Source: CAZPBC01 sp964584775 | GTDB taxonomy: Bacteria > Chlamydiota > Chlamydiia > Chlamydiales > SLFE01 | DNA length: 35,681 nt | Direction of reading: 5' to 3' | NCBI GenBank assembly: GCA_964584775.1 | Contig: CAZPBC010000019.1 | Coordinates: forward strand, 1-35,681 | Shown here: one piece after another, positions 15,801 through 22,708 of the stretch | How positions within the stretch are numbered: the stretch's first letter is position 1 | Layout: each line of letters starts with the position of its first letter | Program-made: the position numbers and the translations under genes | Notes under the pieces: generated by a model | The model's database searches: none | The model's input: the letters and a program-made list of their open reading frames with translations, nothing else | Told to the model about the DNA's origin: nothing

Positions 15801-17429
15801 ATGACTCCTCTACGTGAATTTTTTTGGCAGTTTCCAGATGAGATCGTTATTTTTACGATTCAAAACCTTCCTGGGAAGAGCCTCGTTCGATTAAAGGAAG
15901 TGGACCGGCGTGCCTGCGCCCTTGCTGTTAGTGTTTTCCAAAATCCAGGTTGTTGGGGCCAAAAGTCCGATCAAGATCCAGTTGACAGAGCGATGTATTT
16001 TCTTAAAGGTTTAGGGAAGGATCCAACGATTTTAGATCTACCTAAATCTATCTCTCCTCTTAGCTTCAAGATCCTCCAGCGACTCCATTTGGTCTCTCAA
16101 CACATTGGCTCGCATCCTGGAGAAGTGGCATTGCGCGCCGCAAGTCTTGGTGATCCAGATCTCTGCAGGAGGGGAGTCAACTTAGCAAAGAGTCCAAACA
16201 TAAATGCATGTATGTTTAAGGCGATTGAAGGAGGACATCTCGAAGTCATCGAAGTTTTATTGGAACTCGGCGCTCCAATCACGGATGGCTATTTCGGTGT
16301 TGCTATGCAGCTAGGGAAAATAGACATTGCCGAAAGACTTGTCGCTTATAAACCAGATCTACGTCGTAGAGTACCGGACTTGCAGTGGGCCGCTTTCCGT
16401 GGCAAAACTGAAGAACTTCATGAACCAGCGGAAAGACTCGATGCTCGGGGTTTGTCAAGCCCCGTTCACTTCGCAGCCTATAGCGGACAAGTCGATGCGA
16501 TCGATGCTTTACATCGCCTTGGGTATGATATCCGTGTGACTGACGATCAAGGACAAACAGCTCTACACTGGGCAGCGCAGAACGGTCACAAGGGTGCTGT
16601 GACAAAGTTGTTGAATCTCGGATGCTCTGCTAAAACCATCGACGCTAATGAACGAACGGCGCTACATTATGCAGCCGAGCAAGGCCATACAGGTGTCATG
16701 AAAGTGTTGATGGCACACGATTGTCCTGTGGGTGCGGCCGACTTTGGAAAACGAACAGCTTTACATTTGGCAGCCAAGAATGGCCATGCGTCAGCGGTTA
16801 AAGAGTTAGTGGAGCGTGGATGTCCAATTGACGCAAAAGATGAGAGTGGAACAGCTGCACTACAACATGCAGCGATGGGTGGCTACACGGAAGCAGTCAG
16901 AACACTGTTGGAACATCACTGTTCTATTGATGTAAGAGGCTTTTCAGGGGAAACAGCACTGCATAAGGCAGCGAAGCTCGGTCACGTAGATGTGATCATG
17001 GTCTTGCTTCAGCAAGGACGTCTTTTGAGTGCAGTCAACGAAAAAAATCAAACAGCTCTACATTTGGCAGCCAAATGTGGCCACGTGGGTGCGGTCAAAG
17101 TGTTGGCGGAATACGAATGTCTTATTGATGCAACTGACATATTCGGGCTAAAGGCTCTCCATTATGCAGCTAAAGAAGGTAACATGGAGGCCATTGAAGT
17201 CTTGGTAGAGAAAGGGTGCCCTATTGATGCAACCGACAACATTGGGAGAACGGCGCTACATTGGGCAACCTCGTTTAATCACACGAGTGCAATTAGATTA
17301 TTGGTGGAGCTTAAATGTCGTATAGATGCCTCCGACCACAAAGGGCAAACAGCTCTAGACTATGCAAAGGAGCGTGCTGACACGGCTGCCATCGAATTGT
17401 TGGAAACTCTAGCAAGCTCCAGAGATTAA
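15801..17429 (+). CDS. F-box/ankyrin-repeat protein with ten repeats, 542 aa (array gene 10)
   Basis: AGGGA lies upstream of the ATG. F-box-like: FPDEIVIFTIQNLPGKSLVRLKEVDRRAC, in two parts, then the short CWGQKSDQDPVDRAMYFLKG variant shared with array gene 8. The middle motif TILDLPKSISPLSFKIL and 'LQWAAFRGKTEEL' are present. Ten ankyrin repeats start near residue 218 and include 'LGCSAKT', 'RGCPIDA' and 'KGCPIDA' loops. There is no basic tail; the end is 'LLETLASSRD'. Identity blocks with array gene 8 (86 bases at 15971-16056, about 44 bases at 16431-16474) mark these two as the closest pair in the array, although the repeat regions have since diverged. Confidence 0.9.
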   Translation: MTPLREFFWQFPDEIVIFTIQNLPGKSLVRLKEVDRRACALAVSVFQNPGCWGQKSDQDPVDRAMYFLKGLGKDPTILDLPKSISPLSFKILQRLHLVSQHIGSHPGEVALRAASLGDPDLCRRGVNLAKSPNINACMFKAIEGGHLEVIEVLLELGAPITDGYFGVAMQLGKIDIAERLVAYKPDLRRRVPDLQWAAFRGKTEELHEPAERLDARGLSSPVHFAAYSGQVDAIDALHRLGYDIRVTDDQGQTALHWAAQNGHKGAVTKLLNLGCSAKTIDANERTALHYAAEQGHTGVMKVLMAHDCPVGAADFGKRTALHLAAKNGHASAVKELVERGCPIDAKDESGTAALQHAAMGGYTEAVRTLLEHHCSIDVRGFSGETALHKAAKLGHVDVIMVLLQQGRLLSAVNEKNQTALHLAAKCGHVGAVKVLAEYECLIDATDIFGLKALHYAAKEGNMEAIEVLVEKGCPIDATDNIGRTALHWATSFNHTSAIRLLVELKCRIDASDHKGQTALDYAKERADTAAIELLETLASSRD

Positions 17430-17682
17430 AAGTGGAGCAGAGGCCTCTTGAGATTGAGGCAACTGAGTGGCGTTAGGAGTTTTTTCAGTAGCTGAAGTTG
17501 AATAAAAGCCTAAAAGAAGTAGGACTTCCTTTATCGATTTGAAGATCCCGGTGAGCTTATCTATATTTTAATCAATTTGTTGTCTTAAAGACGGAAAAAT
17601 TTAAAACCTATTTTATAATTTTAATCTGTAAAAGATTAATGATTTATGCTATTTGAACTGTTGTTCAAACCGGAAAGATTCG

Positions 17683-18969
17683 ATGATCGAAAGAGTTAGA
17701 AATCCACTTTCATATGCATTTCTTGGACCGCTTCCAAACGAAGCCGCTCTTTCTGTAATTAAGCACTTTTCTGGAACGAGCCTCTTTAGACTTAAGGAGG
17801 TCGATTTCCGTGCCTCTGCTCTTGTGAATGACCTTTTGCAGTGTCTAGACTATTGGAGAGGGCTTGGATTTGCTAAGGGCCACGAGCCTAAAGCGTTCGA
17901 AGTTGGTCGAGCCATTTCGGTGGTTCAAAAAGTCGGGCAGCCACCTACGATTTTGGATATGCCTCGATTGTCTACTCCACTGAGCTGGAGGATCCTTACA
18001 GTACTCAACATCGCCATTAGAGATGCTAGCTCAAATCCGCAAGCAGTTGCAGGACGAGCAGCAAGACTCGGTGATATCGATCTATGTAGAGAGGCGTTTA
18101 ATTCAGCTCTCCCGTTCGATAAAAGTCAGTGTATGCGTAACGCGATACTAGGTGGGCATCTTCGTATTGTAGACATGTTAATTCACATGGGCGTATCTGC
18201 CTCACTAAATCATTTTCGTGATTCAATTCGGAGAGGGGAAATTGTTATCGCAGAACGGCTGGCAGCGCATAATCCTCATCTACTCCGTGAGATATCGGGC
18301 CTGCAATGCGCTGCGTTGCTTGGGAAAACTGAAGAACTTGATGCAATTGAAATCAACGTAGGTGAGTGGGAAGGGTTGTATCGCCTTCCAGGACCCCTGC
18401 ACTTTGCAGCGATGGAAGGAGACACGGAGGCGATCGAAAAGTTGAGTACGCTTGGGTGTCCTATAGATGTAAGGGACCACTACTTTGGTCAAACAGCTCT
18501 CCATTATGCAGCGATGTTTGGCCACACGAAGGCGATCAGAAAACTGCATGAGCTTGGGTGTGATATTCATGTAAAGGCAAGAAATTATGGTCAAACAGCT
18601 CTACACTCTGCAGCAGAGAGTGGCCACTCGGATGCTATCACCTTGTTGGTGGAGTTAGGCTTCTCTATAGAGACAATTGATCGCTATGGTTTAACAGCTC
18701 TCCATTATGCAGCTAGTTCTGGTCGAGTGGATGCGATCACAAAACTGCATGAGCTTAGATGTGATATGGAAGTCCGTGGTCAGCAAGGTCAAACAGCTCT
18801 ACACCATGCAGCAGTCAACGGCCACACGGGAGCCATTACAGAATTAGTGCGTCTGGGTTGTCCTGTAGGTGTCACCGATAACTATAGTCGAACGGCTCTG
18901 ATGGAGGCAGTTCAGAATGGTCATATGGATGCGGCCAAATTACTGGAGAGTCTCGAGGCCTCTATGTAG
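17683..18969 (+). CDS. F-box/ankyrin-repeat protein, 428 aa (array gene 11)
   Basis: ATG 17683 is preferred over the in-frame TTG 17653. Its context (GGAAAGATTCG-ATG, then MIERVRNPL) matches paralogues at 7292 and 19084. F-box-like: LPNEAALSVIKHFSGTSLFRLKEVDFRAS in two parts, YWRGLGF. The middle motif is TILDMPRLSTPLSWRIL. Divergent helices end in 'LQCAALLGKTEEL', with Cys replacing the usual Trp. Six ankyrin repeats run from about residue 236. Two have an inserted residue giving a 'YFGQ/NYGQ' turn, also seen in array gene 12. The C-terminus is 'KLLESLEASM'. The gap upstream (17430-17682) is AT-rich near 17560-17650, with a TATAAT-like element at 17614-17619. Confidence 0.9.
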   Translation: MIERVRNPLSYAFLGPLPNEAALSVIKHFSGTSLFRLKEVDFRASALVNDLLQCLDYWRGLGFAKGHEPKAFEVGRAISVVQKVGQPPTILDMPRLSTPLSWRILTVLNIAIRDASSNPQAVAGRAARLGDIDLCREAFNSALPFDKSQCMRNAILGGHLRIVDMLIHMGVSASLNHFRDSIRRGEIVIAERLAAHNPHLLREISGLQCAALLGKTEELDAIEINVGEWEGLYRLPGPLHFAAMEGDTEAIEKLSTLGCPIDVRDHYFGQTALHYAAMFGHTKAIRKLHELGCDIHVKARNYGQTALHSAAESGHSDAITLLVELGFSIETIDRYGLTALHYAASSGRVDAITKLHELRCDMEVRGQQGQTALHHAAVNGHTGAITELVRLGCPVGVTDNYSRTALMEAVQNGHMDAAKLLESLEASM

Positions 18970-19083
18970 GCGTTGGATCAGAAGCTGAAAACCTCTAGAG
19001 AGCGTTTTCTGAAAGCTTGATAGAAAGAGGTCTTAGGGGAATTTAAAAATAGAATTAAGCTCAGTCAAATCTGGAGATTTTCG

Positions 19084-20469
19084 ATGATCGCAATCGAACG
19101 AAATCCTCGTTCAAATGCTTTTCTTGGACCGCTTCCCAATGAAGCTGCTCTTTGTGTGATTAAGCACTTTTCTGGAACGAGCCTTTTCCGACTTAGGGAA
19201 GTCGATTATCGTGCCTATGCTCTTGTAATCGATCTTATGCATTCCGCAAAGTTTTGGAGAGGTCTGGGTTTTGTTCCTGGAAACGAGCCGGATCAGTTCC
19301 AAGTCGACCGAGCGATTTCCGTCGCTCAAAGAGTAGGGCGGATGCCTACGATTTTAGATTTGCCTCCGAATGCTTCATTGAGTTGGAGAATTCTCACCCG
19401 ACTCAATATCGCAAGTAGAGACGCTAGCATCAATCCGAAAGCAGTTGCAGAACGAGCAGCGAGACTGGGTGATGTCGATCTATGCAAGGTCGCGCTCCAT
19501 TCAGCGTCTCCTATTACAAAAAGTAAATGCATGTCTAAAGCGATTCGAGGTCGACATCTTCGTATTGTAGAACTGTTACTCGACCTCGATGCGCCCGCCT
19601 CATTCGACCATTTTCGTCTTTCAGTTTGGCTCGGAGAAATCACTATCGCAGAACGACTGGCTGCGCATAATTCTGATCTATATAGTAGAATATCACCCCT
19701 GCAAAGCGCAGCGCTGCGCGGAAAAACGGATGAGTTTGAGGAAATAGAAATCAACGACGGTGAATGGGAAGGTTTTCATCACCTTCCAGGACCCCTTCAC
19801 TTAGCAGCATTGAGAGGTGACACGGAGGCGATCACACGGTTATATGAGCTTGGATGTCCTGTAGAAGTAGTAGACAAACATTCTGGACAAGTGGCTATCC
19901 ATTATGCAGCAGAGAAGGGCTACACGGAAGCGATCGTAAAGTTGCATGAGCTAGGATGCCATGTTGACACGAAGGGCAAAAATTATGGTCAAAGAGCACT
20001 ACATTATGCAGCAGAGATGGGCCACACGGATGCTATCGTAAAGTTAAAGGCTCTCGGGTGTGATATAAACGCCAAAGATTCCTATGGTCAAACAGCTGTA
20101 CACTATGCAGCTAAGCATGGTCACACAGAAGCGATCACAGAGTTGCATGAGCTTGGGTGCCGTATTGACGTAAAAGGCAATAATTATGGTCAGACAGCTC
20201 TTCACTTCGCAGCAGAGAACGGCCACGCGGAGACAATCACAGAGTTGAGGCGTCTCGGATGTCCTATCGATTTGGACAATTACTATGGTCAGACAGCTCT
20301 GCATAAGGCTGCCATATATGGCCACATGGGAGCAGCCACAGAACTGATCCGTCTTGGCTGTTCGATAGATCTAACCGATATCTATGGTCAAACTCCTCTA
20401 AGGAACGCAGTCATGTACGGTCACATGGATGTGGCCAAAGTACTGGAGTGTCCCGAGACCTCTCTGTAG
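19084..20469 (+). CDS. F-box/ankyrin-repeat protein, 461 aa (array gene 12)
   Basis: GGAGA at 19073-19077 precedes the ATG. F-box-like: LPNEAALCVIKHFSGTSLFRLREVDYRAY in two parts, FWRGLGF. The middle motif is TILDLPPNASLSWRIL. Divergent helices read 'LQSAALRGKTDEF'. Seven ankyrin repeats start near residue 235. Their loops alternate between 32/33-residue and 34-residue forms, with 'K(G/H)KNYGQ'-type turns containing an extra residue. The C-terminus is 'VAKVLECPETSL'. It is closest to array gene 11 in N-terminus, repeat style and 3' flank (both continue with a GATCAGAAGC / AATCAGAAGC sequence after the stop), so these are recent tandem duplicates. Confidence 0.9.
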   Translation: MIAIERNPRSNAFLGPLPNEAALCVIKHFSGTSLFRLREVDYRAYALVIDLMHSAKFWRGLGFVPGNEPDQFQVDRAISVAQRVGRMPTILDLPPNASLSWRILTRLNIASRDASINPKAVAERAARLGDVDLCKVALHSASPITKSKCMSKAIRGRHLRIVELLLDLDAPASFDHFRLSVWLGEITIAERLAAHNSDLYSRISPLQSAALRGKTDEFEEIEINDGEWEGFHHLPGPLHLAALRGDTEAITRLYELGCPVEVVDKHSGQVAIHYAAEKGYTEAIVKLHELGCHVDTKGKNYGQRALHYAAEMGHTDAIVKLKALGCDINAKDSYGQTAVHYAAKHGHTEAITELHELGCRIDVKGNNYGQTALHFAAENGHAETITELRRLGCPIDLDNYYGQTALHKAAIYGHMGAATELIRLGCSIDLTDIYGQTPLRNAVMYGHMDVAKVLECPETSL

Positions 20470-20630
20470 GTGCTTAATCAGAAGCCGACACTTATCGAAT
20501 TGAAGGTCTTATGAAGGAGAGGCCCGCAGGAGACTCAAGAAGGGCCGTATAGAAGCCCTTAGACCATGGGGTAGACTGCTCCATTTGTAGCCCTACAGTC
20601 AATAAATAAAAACCTTATGTTTAATGATAA

Positions 20631-20647
20631 ATTAACAATTTGTTAAT
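20631..20647. promoter_or_regulatory. 17-bp inverted repeat upstream of array gene 13
   Basis: ATTAACAA-T-TTGTTAAT is a perfect inverted repeat with a one-base centre, in the AT-rich 20620-20715 region before array gene 13. The half-sites also occur singly before the 7018 remnant (6881-6888 and 6995-7002). It could be an operator, but AT-rich DNA yields such repeats by chance. Confidence 0.25.
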
Positions 20648-20737
20648 ACTTAATAAAAAATATTTATATAAAATAAATATAAATGTTTTTAGCATAAAAA
20701 TTGTAAATTTTTTAATATATTCAGTAGGAGATAAAAT

Positions 20738-22114
20738 ATGATACAATCCAATCCACTTGAGGCTGATTATCCTGTAGAACTTGCTTTCCATTTGTTAGGA
20801 AATCTTCGTGGGCCAGAGTTAACCCGACTTTGTCAAGTGAATCGTCATGTCAACAGACTTGTGCAGGCCCTTTTAGACAATCCAAACTATTGGAGATCTC
20901 TTGGTTTTGAGCCTGGGAAGGAACCTAGGAAGACCCTCTACGACCCTGTGGTCTCATTCGCTAGAAGATTAAAGAGGATGCCTACAATTTTAGATCTACC
21001 CGCAAATTCGACTCCTTACACTTGGAGGCTCTTCAATCAACTGGAATGCGTTTCTCTAAAGATTAGTTCAAATCCGGGAGGAGTCGCTGTAGAGGCTGCA
21101 AGATTTGGTGATGGCCATCTTTGCAAAAAGGCAATTGAAACGTTGCGGAAGGGCTCTTTTACTGGCACGGATGAAGCTACCGCGATGTGGCACTCTATGA
21201 GGTTTGCGATTCTGCGCGGAGATCTCTCTTTTGTTGAAATGTTAATCGGCATCGGTGCTCCAATCACTCAAAATACCTTGAATGAAGCGATCCTCAAAGG
21301 GCAAACCGCCATTGTTGAAGTCCTCGCTGCTCATAACCCGGAGCTATGTAGCAAGGTACCTAGAATACTATGGAGTGCTTATCGAGGTGAAACGGAGGAG
21401 TTAGAGGAACTCGTACGAGCATCAGATCCCTCGCCTACACTAGGGGAAGGTTTTAACGAACTACCAGGCCCCCTTCACCTAGCAGCGATGCAGGGACACA
21501 CAAAAACAATCCAAGTATTGGCGGAACTCGGATGTCCTCTTCATTTAACCGACATGTATCAGGCCTCAGCTCTACATCATGCAGCTAGTAGAGGTCAAGC
21601 GGAAGCGGTCCGCACGTTATTGGATCTAGGATGTTCTATGGATCTTCTTGACGACCAAGGTCATACACCTCTATTTAAGGCCGCAATGAGCGGCCATACG
21701 GAAGTCATCGAAGTCTTAGCTGAACGGGGCGCAAATGTGAATGCTGTTGACTATTCAGGAGCAACGCCTCTCCACTTGGCAGCTAACAGTGATCACGTGG
21801 AGGTTGTCCGATTGTTGGTGCGTCTAGGATGTCCTATTGATACGATTGACGATGAGTATGGGCAAACGGCTTTACATTGGGCAGCGATGTCCGGCAGCGA
21901 GGCAACTGTAGTAGAGTTATTGAGACTTGGATGTCCTATTGATGCGACTGACAAAGAGTGGAAAACAGCAGCAGATGTTGCATTTACAGAAGGTCATACA
22001 GGAGTGGTAAAAATCTTGTTAGATTTTCCGCGTTCAAATAGTGATGGGTCTGGTAAAAAGCGAGGACGCCCTGATGAAAATTTCTTTGTGCCTAATAAAA
22101 AGAAGCCTTCTTAG
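20738..22114 (+). CDS. F-box/ankyrin-repeat protein with AT-hook-like basic tail, 458 aa (array gene 13)
   Basis: AGGAGA precedes the ATG. This is the most divergent N-terminus: the F-box-like segment is 'YPVELAFHLLGNLRGPELTRLCQVN', read in two parts, with YWRSLGF. The middle motif is TILDLPANSTPYTWRLF. Divergent helices end 'ILWSAYRGETEEL'. Six ankyrin repeats run from about residue 242, and one has the standard 'RGANVNAVD' loop of ordinary ankyrins. The tail, residues about 428-458, is Lys/Arg-rich: 'GSGKKRGRPDENFF' contains the RGRP core of AT-hook motifs, followed by 'NKKKPS'. This suggests nuclear entry and possibly DNA contact in a host; both are inferred. The gene ends against the duplicated pGP6-like fragment. 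Confidence 0.9.
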   Translation: MIQSNPLEADYPVELAFHLLGNLRGPELTRLCQVNRHVNRLVQALLDNPNYWRSLGFEPGKEPRKTLYDPVVSFARRLKRMPTILDLPANSTPYTWRLFNQLECVSLKISSNPGGVAVEAARFGDGHLCKKAIETLRKGSFTGTDEATAMWHSMRFAILRGDLSFVEMLIGIGAPITQNTLNEAILKGQTAIVEVLAAHNPELCSKVPRILWSAYRGETEELEELVRASDPSPTLGEGFNELPGPLHLAAMQGHTKTIQVLAELGCPLHLTDMYQASALHHAASRGQAEAVRTLLDLGCSMDLLDDQGHTPLFKAAMSGHTEVIEVLAERGANVNAVDYSGATPLHLAANSDHVEVVRLLVRLGCPIDTIDDEYGQTALHWAAMSGSEATVVELLRLGCPIDATDKEWKTAADVAFTEGHTGVVKILLDFPRSNSDGSGKKRGRPDENFFVPNKKKPS

Positions 22115-22150
22115 GGCACGCACTCTAATGATTTGAGTTGATCAAAGATT

Positions 22151-22612
22151 CTACTGAATCGTCTCTTCTAAAACAGTCAGGAGATCCGAGAGGGTCTTCT
22201 GATTTTGTTTTGTGAGGTGGAGTTTTTTTGTGGTGAGGAGGTGGAGTGCCCTTATGAGGTGTTTGATCGCAGACTCTGCGGGGTCGCGGCGGCGGCGGTC
22301 TTTCTCTTCGAGGGGGAAGGTGTCGCGGATGATTTCAAGAAGGATCTCTTTCGTTTCGCCGCGGTAAGAGGAGATGATCTCCTCTTTCTTTTTGGGGTCT
22401 CCTTCACGGCTTGCGAGGGTATAGATTGCTTGTCTTGGCATCGTTTCCGTGAGCTCTTTCAGTTTTTCAGGAAGCGACTCGTAGAACTCGTAGTATTGGA
22501 GTAAGTTGTAGGGAGTTTGTCGATTGCCGTAGGTGCCCATCAACCAGGCAGTGAAGGCGCCGTCGCGGTAGTATTTGAGGATGTTCCGAGCGCGTTGGAT
22601 CCGCTGTCCGTG
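22151..22612 (-). pseudogene. Partial duplicate of the pGP6-D-like gene (C-terminal 154 codons)
   Basis: The minus strand encodes the C-terminal part of the pGP6-D-like protein, identical for most of its length to the intact copy at 24918-25379. The match starts exactly at the stop codon (22151 and 24918) and ends at 22612/25379. Four mismatches all fall in the last roughly 42 bases. The fragment lacks the N-terminal third, so it is not functional as such, although an ATG at 22543 keeps 130 codons open. It sits between array genes 13 and 14. Confidence 0.92.
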
Positions 22613-22652
22613 ATATTCTTCGAATCCTAGAAGTGAGTTTTATCTCACCTAA

Positions 22653-22682
22653 TTTGCCCAAAAGAGAGCCTTACTGTATAAA
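22653..22682 (+). promoter_or_regulatory. Putative promoter of array gene 14 (shared module)
   Basis: TTTGCC (22653-22658), spacer CAAAAGAGAGCCTTACTG and TATAAA (22677-22682) match the modules before array genes 2 and 3. A small inverted repeat, GTGAG-TTTTAT-CTCAC, lies just upstream at 22633-22648. Transcription would begin near 22689, which excludes a TTG start at 22688 and favours the ATG at 22709. Confidence 0.6.
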
Positions 22683-22708
22683 ATCACTTGTTATCCAAAG
22701 AATTTAAG

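Noticed and set aside
17653..17682. Upstream TTG start extending array gene 11
   Set aside because: Paralogues at 7292 and 19084 start at the position of ATG 17683, with a conserved leader.
22205..22504. A 99-residue plus-strand open frame, repeated identically at 24972-25271
   Set aside because: It is antisense to the pGP6-like gene and its duplicate; the identity comes from the DNA duplication. It has no ribosome binding site and low-complexity Phe/Val/Glu content.
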